Origin: Parvibaculaceae bacterium PLY_AMNH_Bact1
GTDB lineage: Bacteria; Pseudomonadota; Alphaproteobacteria; Parvibaculales; Parvibaculaceae
NCBI GenBank assembly: GCA_032881465.1
Contig: CP126168.1
Span: 2,356,001 to 2,420,000 of the forward strand
DNA: 64,000 nucleotides
Reading direction: 5' to 3'
This document shows positions 52,877 through 60,140 of the stretch, in pieces (positions within the stretch are counted from its first letter, which is position 1; each line of letters opens with the position of its first letter). A program made the translations under genes and the position numbers. A model generated the notes under the pieces. The model did not search any database. It had not been told where the DNA came from and was given only the letters and a program-made list of their open reading frames with translations.

Positions 52877-53431
52877 TTATGTTTTATGTAATGGCACGCC
52901 ATAAGGCTCCAGCGGCAGGTCGAGGCCGTTACAAAGGTAAGCCACCGTGTGATAGAAGCCCGCCAGCATGATGAGCTCCATGAGTTGCATCTCCTCAAAC
53001 TCCGAGCGAAGCGCCGCCCAGAGATCATCGTCGACACGAGCAGTTTGATGCAGTGCGTCCATCAGTTTCAGGATCAGCGCCTCACGAGGTTTCCAGGGGC
53101 CTTCCTCCGATGTCTTGGTCGCAAGCGCCTCAACCTCCGCGTCGGTGAGCGACACCTTTTCCTTGAACAAGGTGATGTGGACGCCCCACTCATAGGCACA
53201 GCCAGTCTGGGCACAGGTCCGGTCAATGGCGAGCTCTCTTTCGCGCAAAGACAAATGCCCCTTGTCCAACAAACCTGCCCCCATAAACCGGGAAAACAGA
53301 CGCGCGTCATTTGCCAGCGTGCGAAACAGCACCAGCGGATCAACACCCGGTGGCATCAACCGATCAAACTGTGCCTGTACAGCATCATCATAGGGAGCCT
53401 CAGCCGGGGCAATACGGGGGGATGGGATCAT
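52877..53431 (-). CDS. Carboxymuconolactone decarboxylase family protein
   Basis: A 184-residue AhpD/CMD-like all-helical protein. The core is ARLFSRFMGAGLLDKGHLSLRERELAIDRTCAQTGCAYEWGVHITLF. A Cys-x4-Cys pair and a following Glu and His occupy the place of the AhpD redox active site, which normally has Cys-x2-Cys, so thiol peroxidase activity is uncertain. Family members act as alkylhydroperoxidases or decarboxylases. It is divergent from an HxlR regulator across an 87-base gap with twin palindromes, so it is probably the regulated target. The substrate is unknown. Confidence 0.9.
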   Translation of the reverse strand: MIPSPRIAPAEAPYDDAVQAQFDRLMPPGVDPLVLFRTLANDARLFSRFMGAGLLDKGHLSLRERELAIDRTCAQTGCAYEWGVHITLFKEKVSLTDAEVEALATKTSEEGPWKPREALILKLMDALHQTARVDDDLWAALRSEFEEMQLMELIMLAGFYHTVAYLCNGLDLPLEPYGVPLHKT

Positions 53432-53451
53432 TGGGTTTCTCCGGATTATGT

Positions 53452-53468
53452 GCTACTAATTTAATAGC
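53452..53468. promoter_or_regulatory. Palindromic operator 1 (imperfect)
   Basis: GCTACTAATTTAATAGC, a 17-base inverted repeat with one mismatched pair, lies 20 bases upstream of the CMD-like gene. It resembles the perfect palindrome 28 bases away. Confidence 0.6.
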
Positions 53469-53479
53469 AACAACATAAT

Positions 53480-53496
53480 GCTACTTTTTTAGTAGC
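53480..53496. promoter_or_regulatory. Palindromic operator 2 (perfect arms)
   Basis: GCTACT-TTTTT-AGTAGC, 17 bases with perfect six-base arms, lies 22 bases upstream of the HxlR start. With operator 1 it forms a pair centred 28 bases apart, suiting a dimeric winged-helix repressor. Confidence 0.65.
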
Positions 53497-53518
53497 GCAA
53501 GAGACGTGAGACATTTTC

Positions 53519-53872
53519 TTGGCGAGAAAACCAAAGACCCCCACCCCCGGACGCCCCGTAAGGGGATCAACGACCGGCAAACCCATCATGGCGCTACTCG
53601 ATCTGCTCGGACAAAGATGGGCGCTACGCATCCTGTGGGAGCTGCGCGACACAGCACTCACTTTTCGAGCTCTGCAAACCGCCTGCGATGGCGTGAGCCC
53701 CAGCGTTCTGAACAGCCGGCTGAAGGCCCTCAGAGAAGCGCGCTTTGTTGATGCCACTCCCGATGGCTATACACTGACGCCCCTGGGCAAAGAGCTGCAG
53801 GAAGAGTTTGGCGGTCTCTACACATGGTCTGAAAAATGGGCAGATTCGCTCGAACAAAACGCTACAGACTAA
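53519..53872 (+). CDS. HxlR family winged-helix transcriptional regulator
   Basis: A 117-residue protein matching the HxlR fold: MALLDLLGQRWALRILWELRDTALTFRALQTAC, then VSPSVLNSRLKALREARFVDATPDGYTLTPLGKELQE. A basic Pro/Thr-rich N-terminal arm of about 20 residues precedes it. The usual N-terminal cysteine of redox-sensing HxlR proteins is absent from the first helix. The best start is a TTG at 53519, as no ATG or GTG precedes the domain in frame; the ATG at the first core Met would be shorter. It is divergent from the CMD-like gene and likely binds the palindromes between them. The inducer is unknown. Confidence 0.87.
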   Translation: MARKPKTPTPGRPVRGSTTGKPIMALLDLLGQRWALRILWELRDTALTFRALQTACDGVSPSVLNSRLKALREARFVDATPDGYTLTPLGKELQEEFGGLYTWSEKWADSLEQNATD

Positions 53873-53937
53873 AACCACCGCCTTGCATTTCCTCCGCCGA
53901 GGGAGGATAGTCCGCGCCCCAAATTTGGAGGCTGCGC

Positions 53938-54855
53938 ATGACTGACTTCACCCCGACATACGAAATGCCGCCAGGGAGCCCAGCTGCCGAGGTTGAAATC
54001 AACGAAGCGCTCGTGCGACGGCTCCTGCAAAGCCAACACCCGGACCTCGCTGACCTGCGGTTAGAACGATTTGAAGTAGGTTTCGACAATGAAATCTATC
54101 GCCTTGGCGACGACTACACGGTGCGTCTGCCGCGCCGCGCAGCTGCAGTGCTATGCATTGAAAACGAACAGCGCTGGCTGCCAGGTCTCGCAGAGCGCCT
54201 GCCTTTGCCTATTTCCGCGCCCATCCGCGTAGGGGGTGCGGATGACGGCTATCCCTGGCCCTGGAGCATTGTTCCATGGATAGAAGGCAAAGCGGCTGAC
54301 CTCGGCTACCCGCAGGACGATCAGGCATCTGTGCTTGCAGACTTCCTGAAAGCACTCCATCAACCCGCCCCAGTCAACGCCCCGGTCAACCGGGTCCGAG
54401 GCATTCCCTTGTCGGTCAGAGCGGAAAACAACGAAGAACGCATGGGACGTCTTTTCGAGGAGACAGACGAGATCAATCCGCAGATCTATCAGGCATGGGC
54501 AAGCGGGCTGGCGGCACCTGAAGACACCCAACCCACCTGGCTTCATGGTGACCTTCACGCACGCAACGTGCTCGTAAACGGGGGCCGCATTGCAGCCATT
54601 ATCGATTGGGGAGACATAACCAGCGGCGACCGAGCGACCGACCTCGCCGCCATCTGGATGCTGCTCGAAAACCAATGCGCGCGGGAGACCGCCATCGAGA
54701 CCTACATCGATGATGACCCGGCCCTTTGGGCCCGCGCGAAAGCCTGGGCTGTGATCTTCGGTGTCATCTTGCTTGATACGGGTCGGGTCGACAATCGCCG
54801 TCATGCGGAGATGGGACGCTGTATCCTCGAACGCGTGACGGAAGATATGACTTGA
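53938..54855 (+). CDS. Aminoglycoside phosphotransferase (APH) family protein
   Basis: A 305-residue kinase-like protein with the APH catalytic loop WLHGDLHARNVLVN (201-214; base Asp205, metal ligand Asn210) and the metal-binding IIDWGD (Asp223). An N-terminal lobe has FDNEIYRLGDDYTVRLPRR carrying the ATP-contacting Arg/Lys strand, with WPWSIVPWIEG in the hinge. The family phosphorylates aminoglycosides or, more often in environmental bacteria, unknown small molecules, so resistance should not be assumed. The start has GGAGG about eight bases upstream. It follows the HxlR gene on the same strand by 65 bases. Confidence 0.9.
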   Translation: MTDFTPTYEMPPGSPAAEVEINEALVRRLLQSQHPDLADLRLERFEVGFDNEIYRLGDDYTVRLPRRAAAVLCIENEQRWLPGLAERLPLPISAPIRVGGADDGYPWPWSIVPWIEGKAADLGYPQDDQASVLADFLKALHQPAPVNAPVNRVRGIPLSVRAENNEERMGRLFEETDEINPQIYQAWASGLAAPEDTQPTWLHGDLHARNVLVNGGRIAAIIDWGDITSGDRATDLAAIWMLLENQCARETAIETYIDDDPALWARAKAWAVIFGVILLDTGRVDNRRHAEMGRCILERVTEDMT

Positions 54856-54959
54856 GCAGAACCATCATTCGCGCAAAGGGGAACCAATTAGCGCGCCCAT
54901 AGAAGTCTGAAGCCACAACCACTATGTTGTGCCCTCAACAAAACGGGAGAGTAAAACCG

Positions 54960-55502
54960 ATGGCACAGCAGTTTCAGGAACTGGCGGCAGCGCATACCAA
55001 GTTCATCGAAAAGCAGAAAATCTTCTTTGTCGCGACCGCCGCCCAAGAAGGCCGGGTCAATCTCTCTCCCAAGGGTCATGATAGCCTCAAGATCACCGGC
55101 CCAAACGAACTCATCTGGATGAACCTCACCGGGTCGGGAAATGAAACTGCGGCACATCTTGCCGATACCAACCGCATGACCATCATGTGGTGCGCCTTTG
55201 AAGGACCGCCGCGCATCCTGCGCGTCTACGGCGAAGCGGAAACCATCCACCCTCGCGATCCGGCATGGGAAGCGTGTGAGAAACTCATCCCGGTAGAAAC
55301 AGGGTCACGCCAATACTACCGCATGAAGATCGACTTGGTGCAAACGAGTTGCGGCTATGCTGTCCCCCTCTATGAGTATGAAGGTGAGCGCGATGTGCTG
55401 CGCGACTGGGCCGACAAGAAAGGCCGCGACGGAGTGCATGACTATTGGGATGAGAAAAACCAGACAAGCATCGACGGCCTGCCGACCGGCGTGTTGGGCT
55501 AA
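54960..55502 (+). CDS. Pyridoxamine 5'-phosphate oxidase family protein
   Basis: A 180-residue split-barrel flavin-binding protein: HTKFIEKQKIFFVATAAQEGRVNLSPKGHDSLKI, then LIWMNLTGSGNETAAHLADTNRMTIMWCAF and PRILRVYGEAETI. This resembles the group of PNPOx-like proteins that bind FMN or F420 and act as oxidoreductases of unknown substrate, not the vitamin B6 oxidase itself. The frame opens at 54924, but the ATG at 54960 has GGAG about ten bases upstream. It is probably a single-gene unit. Confidence 0.88.
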   Translation: MAQQFQELAAAHTKFIEKQKIFFVATAAQEGRVNLSPKGHDSLKITGPNELIWMNLTGSGNETAAHLADTNRMTIMWCAFEGPPRILRVYGEAETIHPRDPAWEACEKLIPVETGSRQYYRMKIDLVQTSCGYAVPLYEYEGERDVLRDWADKKGRDGVHDYWDEKNQTSIDGLPTGVLG

Positions 55503-55565
55503 CTGCCAGGTGGCATGAATCATCCATGGTGATACAATCCATTTAAAGTACGAAAATGGGTTTCG

Positions 55566-56666
55566 ATGGCACATTCAACAAAGTCGATAGGTCCACCTCA
55601 ACATGCGTGGCCACTATACACACTCGGGTTTTGTATCGGCCTACTTAGTATCCCACCAACATTCCTAGCATTGCCCTATGGGGATGACGCCCTTGGTACA
55701 TTCGCAGCATTGGGCAACGCGAAATCAGTAGCAAGTTGGGAGATTGTGCCCGCAACTCTCCTATTCCTTTTTTTCGGCGATCATCGTCGTGCCGGCAAAC
55801 CTCTTTTTGCCTTCGCGATCCTCTTCCTGCTTTGCCTGTGCGCGGTGGTTCTTGTTGGACATGCCGTCATTGTGGACACGGCTTACTCATTGCCGGTGAT
55901 CGCAGTTCTAACTCTGTTCCTGTCAAAACCGATTCTGGCCCAACTCTTCAATCCGCTTATCAGCACCAATTCGAGGTTCCCGCCCCATCGCCTCTACCTC
56001 TTTCTTATGACATCGGTTAGCATAACGCTGGGCGCTCTTGTTTCGCCAATGATACTTGGTCTCTTGATCTCAACCAGCGGTGGCCTTTCCCTACCCTTTG
56101 TTATTGTTGCAATGCTGCTTGCAGCAGGTATCGCGGCAAGCTGGGGAAAGACGGCGCATGGCGCCACACACCACAGCCTGGAAAGCAAACCAACAGAGTT
56201 CTTCTTACAAATTGGAAGACGAAGCGAAATCTGGGTCCCTCTTGCGACACTTTTCCTGATCAACTTGTGTGTCAGCATTGACCAAAAATCTCTGGTGCGA
56301 GACGGCCCAAAAGTAGCTATGACCTTTTTTCTCGTCGTCATAATTGCAGAAGTCGCCATACTCGTCTTCCTTGCCCACCGCGTGAAAAAAGGGCTCGTGA
56401 CAGTGGGACAACTAGCTCGATTTTTGGCCACACTCATATTAGCCATTTCATTTCTAAATCTTTTCGCAGCAGCTGCTGACTTCGCAGTAGTTCAATTCCT
56501 GTTGCAGTTTACGCTCGGCTTGTGTTCCGGTTTCGTAATCCTGAGCGCACTGGTTCAAACAGGTGATTATGCCGCTTCAGGCAGAGCAATCGAGTGGCCA
56601 AAGCAATGTTGCCAAATACTTTCTTTTGGCCTTTATCGCCGCGGTAGCAGGGACCAAGATCGATGA
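55566..56666 (+). CDS. MFS-type transporter, N-terminal ten helices, probably frameshifted
   Basis: A 366-residue membrane protein with about ten hydrophobic helices, from YTLGFCIGLLSIPPTFLAL to FLLQFTLGLCSGFVILSALV. After that it runs into a polar, Arg/Cys-rich end (CCQILSFGLYRRGSRDQDR) unlike a transporter. The plus-one frame of the same DNA encodes two further helices (next entry), which together make the twelve of a major facilitator protein. The simplest reading is a single-base insertion or a two-base loss near 56563-56610, either a real pseudogene or an error in the sequence. No substrate motif is clear. Confidence 0.65.
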   Translation: MAHSTKSIGPPQHAWPLYTLGFCIGLLSIPPTFLALPYGDDALGTFAALGNAKSVASWEIVPATLLFLFFGDHRRAGKPLFAFAILFLLCLCAVVLVGHAVIVDTAYSLPVIAVLTLFLSKPILAQLFNPLISTNSRFPPHRLYLFLMTSVSITLGALVSPMILGLLISTSGGLSLPFVIVAMLLAAGIAASWGKTAHGATHHSLESKPTEFFLQIGRRSEIWVPLATLFLINLCVSIDQKSLVRDGPKVAMTFFLVVIIAEVAILVFLAHRVKKGLVTVGQLARFLATLILAISFLNLFAAAADFAVVQFLLQFTLGLCSGFVILSALVQTGDYAASGRAIEWPKQCCQILSFGLYRRGSRDQDR

Positions 56667-56817
56667 CCTGTTTCAAGCATTATTTACAGCATCGGGAATG
56701 CCCATTGGCATGATGAACGCCACTCTGACCATGTTGTCTGCAGCCCTCATCTATATTCTAGCGTCGAAGAAGAACCACCCACATGAAGATCCGAGCCTGA
56801 CAACCGATACAGAATAA
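56563..56817 (+). CDS. C-terminal two-helix fragment of the MFS-type transporter
   Basis: An 84-residue frame, from a GTG, overlapping the end of the previous gene in the plus-one frame. It encodes two membrane segments (VAKYFLLAFIAAVAGTKIDDLF and MMNATLTMLSAALIYILA) and a short polar tail. It matches helices 11 and 12 that are missing from the upstream gene. I see no ribosome site of its own, so it is more likely the displaced C-terminus than an independent gene. Confidence 0.55.
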   Translation: MIMPLQAEQSSGQSNVAKYFLLAFIAAVAGTKIDDLFQALFTASGMPIGMMNATLTMLSAALIYILASKKNHPHEDPSLTTDTE

Positions 56818-56922
56818 TGAGCCCAACGCCTTGCGCCTATGTTCAAGTCACCGACGGACCGTCACGGGTGGTTTTAAGGTAAGCTGTACGATGAAAGATT
56901 CAATGAAGATGGATAACGTCGC

Positions 56923-58524
56923 ATGCTACTGACCTTCTGCGGAGCCGCCGGGACAGTGACCGGTTCATGTTACTGGCTGCAGACGGAAACATGCCAGTTC
57001 CTGATAGACTGCGGCATGTTCCAGGGGGCAAAAACCCTAAAGGAGCTCAATTACGAAGCGTTTCCGTTTGATCCAGCGCAGATTGATTTCGTCCTTTTAA
57101 CGCATGCACACATTGACCATTCGGGACTCATTCCAAAGCTCGTCAAACAGGGGTTCCGCGGACCGGTGTTCGCAACGCAGGGAACCCTGGATCTACTCAC
57201 CTACATGCTGCCGGACAGCGGCTACATCCAGGAAACTGAGGTCGCCAAACTCAATCGGCGAAATCAGCAGCGGGGCCGCGCCCCAGTGTCGCCCATCTAC
57301 ACGCGGTCGGATGCCAATACTGCGCTCAAGTCTTTCTCGGTGGTCGAGTATGAGCAATGGTGCGACGTCGCAGACGGTGTTCGAGCACGATACTGGAACG
57401 CGGGCCATATCCTTGGTGCAGCGTCTATTGAAGTCGAGGTAAAAACCGGGCGCAATGGATCACAAATTGTTCGCCTCCTGTTTTCTGGTGACATTGGCCC
57501 CGAACACAAATTGTTTCACCCAGATCCCGATGCACCAACGAACTGGGATTATGTGTGTTGTGAGGCGACCTATGGCGGCCGGCCAAGGACAGACGTAGGT
57601 CCAGAAAGTCGTCGAAACATCCTCGAGAAAGAGATCAACAAGGCGCTATCAAAGGGCGGCAATCTTTTGATACCCGTCTTCGCGATTGAGAGAACCCAAG
57701 AGCTCTTGCTTGATCTGTCTCACCTATCGGACGAAGGCCGCATTCCAAATGTGCCGATCTTCCTGGATTCTCCGCTGGCCATCAGAGCGACAGAGGTCTT
57801 CGCGAAAAATGCAACCAATCTGGAAGACACGCAAAACAAAAAGAACATTTTCAAGCGTCCCAATATTCGTTTCACGGAGACTGTTGACGAGAGCAAAGCG
57901 ATTGCCAGGGTCAACGGCGGTTCGATTATTATGGCTGGCAGCGGCATGTGCGAAGCCGGCCGTATTCGCCATCACCTGAAACAAAATCTCTGGCGACAGG
58001 AGGCAACCGTCTTGTTGGTCGGCTATCAAGCCCCAGGCACTTTGGGCAATCTTCTGTCTCAAGGCCTTTCGTCGGTAAAGATCCAGGGCGAAGACGTGAA
58101 AGTCAAAGCAGCCATTCGCCAGGTGGATGTGTATTCAGGGCATGCCGACGGAAACCAGCTTGTGTCGTGGCTGATGGATCGCCTGCCCATAAACTCGGGC
58201 ATCTTTCTGACCCATGGGGAAGACACTGGGTTGGAGGCGTTCCGCAGCGATCTGCAGTCAGCAGGCGTGCCCCCTGAGCTTATTATCATCCCAAGCCTTG
58301 ACGATACGGTCGACCTTCTCGGTGGCAAGAGCAAGATCAAGTTCAAACCCAAGCCGCGCCGTCTGTCACCCGAGTTCATTGGCGGTCGCGACTGGCACAA
58401 TGAGCTCGCAGAGTTTTCACTGCGCTTGAGAGACTTGCTCGACGCAGCCGCCGACGACAAATCCCGCAATGTAATCTTGCGCCGGATCTCCCGCGCCCTT
58501 GAAGAGTCAGAGAACCACCAATAA
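56923..58524 (+). CDS. MBL-fold beta-CASP metallohydrolase, RNA-processing type
   Basis: A 533-residue protein with the metallo-beta-lactamase motif HAHIDHSG (61-68), a second metal His in NAGHILGAAS and Asp in FSGDIG. A beta-CASP insertion follows (LLIPVFAIERTQELLLDL, IFLDSPLAIRATEVF, IIMAGSGMCEAGRIRHHL), then an RMMBL end with YSGHADGNQLVSWL. This is the architecture of the YsmA/CPSF73-like family, which acts as endo/exonuclease on RNA in relatives. No KH domain is seen. No partner gene is adjacent. The start at 56923 gives the family N-terminus MLLTFCGAAGTVTGSCYWLQ. Confidence 0.92.
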   Translation: MLLTFCGAAGTVTGSCYWLQTETCQFLIDCGMFQGAKTLKELNYEAFPFDPAQIDFVLLTHAHIDHSGLIPKLVKQGFRGPVFATQGTLDLLTYMLPDSGYIQETEVAKLNRRNQQRGRAPVSPIYTRSDANTALKSFSVVEYEQWCDVADGVRARYWNAGHILGAASIEVEVKTGRNGSQIVRLLFSGDIGPEHKLFHPDPDAPTNWDYVCCEATYGGRPRTDVGPESRRNILEKEINKALSKGGNLLIPVFAIERTQELLLDLSHLSDEGRIPNVPIFLDSPLAIRATEVFAKNATNLEDTQNKKNIFKRPNIRFTETVDESKAIARVNGGSIIMAGSGMCEAGRIRHHLKQNLWRQEATVLLVGYQAPGTLGNLLSQGLSSVKIQGEDVKVKAAIRQVDVYSGHADGNQLVSWLMDRLPINSGIFLTHGEDTGLEAFRSDLQSAGVPPELIIIPSLDDTVDLLGGKSKIKFKPKPRRLSPEFIGGRDWHNELAEFSLRLRDLLDAAADDKSRNVILRRISRALEESENHQ

Positions 58525-58604
58525 CCCGCACTTGGTGTCCTTTATAGAACGCACATTGCATCAAAACGCGTCACATGAGCGCCTACAAATTCAAAAGAGT
58601 GCCC

Positions 58605-58645
58605 AAAAACACCGACGGAGCGCTGGCTTTCGCCAGCACTCCGTC
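58605..58645 (-). terminator. Rho-independent terminator after the globin-coupled MCP gene
   Basis: Arms 58614-58627 and 58632-58645 pair over fourteen positions with one C-A mismatch around a four-base loop. On the minus strand the stem is followed by GGTGTTTTT. It lies about 55 bases after the MCP stop and may also serve the convergent MBL gene in the other direction, although that side has no T run. Confidence 0.75.
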
Positions 58646-58699
58646 TTGTCGCGTTTGTGGTGGGAACGCGACGGGACCGCAGGGGAAACGCGGGCCGGG

Positions 58700-59980
58700 T
58701 TAGCCCGCTGCGCGGACCTCTGCAAGGAACGTATCGACACGCTCCTCAAGAATGTTTGATTGCTTAGCAAGCTCAGCCGTGGCCGTCATGGTTTCATTTG
58801 TCGCCTGACTGGTCTCAGCGGAGGCTTCGCTGATGCCGGTGACATTGGAGGCAACTTCCTGCATCGCAGTCTCTTGCTCACCCATCGCTCCTGAAATCTC
58901 AGACGACATTTCATCAATTTTCTTGATCGTCATAGCAACATCGCTAATCGCGCCGCCGGTCGTCTGCACTTCCTTCTGAATGGCATCAATCCGCGAAGCG
59001 ATTTCTTCCGTTGCACGAGCGGTTTGCTGAGCAAGCGCCTTCACTTCACTCGCAACCACCGCAAAGCCTTTGCCTGCCTCACCCGCGCGGGCTGCTTCAA
59101 TCGTTGCGTTGAGTGCCAACAGGTTAGTCTGTCCGGCAATATCGCTAATGGTTTTAGAGAACTCGCCAATGGCATCCGCCGACGTGTTCAGCCCGCCAAT
59201 CGTCGTCTCAGCAGACCCCGCCTGCTCTACTGCAGAGCGTGTAAATTCTAGTGCATTTGTGAATTGTTCTTTGATGCTGGCGATTGATGCCTGACATTCC
59301 TCAGTAGCAGCCGACACTGTTCCAGATTGGGAGGCAGATTCTTCCGCCGCCGCAGCCACCGTTCCCGCAGTCGCTTCAAGCTCAGTTGCAGCGTTTGATA
59401 CAGACGTGACAACTTCTTTGACATTCTTCTCAAAATTTTCGGCCTGCTGCTTCAACAGCTTCGTCGCCATTTCTTTCGCTTCATTGATGTAGATGAAAAT
59501 GGCCAAGTCCATGTCCAGGAAGACGGCCTTGTTCACTGCTTCGATAATCCCTATCGCCGTTTCTGGATCATCGGCGAAACTCTCATGAACAATTCGGTGC
59601 AACCGCCCAATTACAAAACAATAGGCACCGATATACCATCGAGGGTCCAACCCGATCTTGGCATGTGCGTTCCCTATGCGCGTCACGCTATTGAAATACT
59701 CCACGCCGAACTCACCGGTAAACACATTCTGCATCCAATGCTTTTTCTGTGCTTCCCGCGCATGGCGAATATGAGCTTCGTCTTTGAAAAGCGCAGCCAA
59801 ATTCGGGACAGACGTCACATGCGCATAAAATTCATCCAGCAGCTCTTCCATACGTTCTTCAAGGACCGGCTTAAATGTACGCAGCGCATCAGAATCTGTT
59901 TCGGAAATCCGCGTAAATAGAACCCGCCGCTCCAAATCAGCAGCCACGTCTTGGTCTTCGAAAACAGCTTGTTCACCCAT
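58700..59980 (-). CDS. Globin-coupled methyl-accepting chemotaxis protein (HemAT-like)
   Basis: A 426-residue protein without membrane segments. Residues 15-175 form a protoglobin-type sensor domain with the motif [20 protein letters not shown], whose His106 is the expected proximal haem ligand, preceded by [12 protein letters not shown] coiled coil then leads to a chemoreceptor signalling domain with the hairpin tip [31 protein letters not shown]. It should sense oxygen or another gas through haem in the cytoplasm and signal to CheA/CheW. No che genes are nearby. AGGGGA lies upstream of the ATG, and a palindrome lies in the leader. It is flanked downstream by a strong terminator. Confidence 0.95.
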   Translation of the reverse strand: MGEQAVFEDQDVAADLERRVLFTRISETDSDALRTFKPVLEERMEELLDEFYAHVTSVPNLAALFKDEAHIRHAREAQKKHWMQNVFTGEFGVEYFNSVTRIGNAHAKIGLDPRWYIGAYCFVIGRLHRIVHESFADDPETAIGIIEAVNKAVFLDMDLAIFIYINEAKEMATKLLKQQAENFEKNVKEVVTSVSNAATELEATAGTVAAAAEESASQSGTVSAATEECQASIASIKEQFTNALEFTRSAVEQAGSAETTIGGLNTSADAIGEFSKTISDIAGQTNLLALNATIEAARAGEAGKGFAVVASEVKALAQQTARATEEIASRIDAIQKEVQTTGGAISDVAMTIKKIDEMSSEISGAMGEQETAMQEVASNVTGISEASAETSQATNETMTATAELAKQSNILEERVDTFLAEVRAAG

Positions 59981-59993
59981 TTCAATCCCCTAT

Positions 59994-60021
59994 ATCTATC
60001 TCAGACCCGCTCTGAGTAGAT
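59994..60021. promoter_or_regulatory. Inverted repeat in the MCP gene leader
   Basis: ATCTATCTCAGA and TCTGAGTAGAT form eleven paired positions with one bulge around CCCGC, 14-41 bases upstream of the MCP ATG. It could be an operator or an RNA hairpin just before the ribosome site. Confidence 0.45.
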
Positions 60022-60140
60022 ACATGGTTTAGGAACAGAGTTAAGGAAGAACTAAAAGATCTATTTTTTGTAAAAAGTGATATACCAACTTTAGATAGGG
60101 GTCATAGAGCGCCTGATCTAGCTGCCAAATGCCTCAGAAT

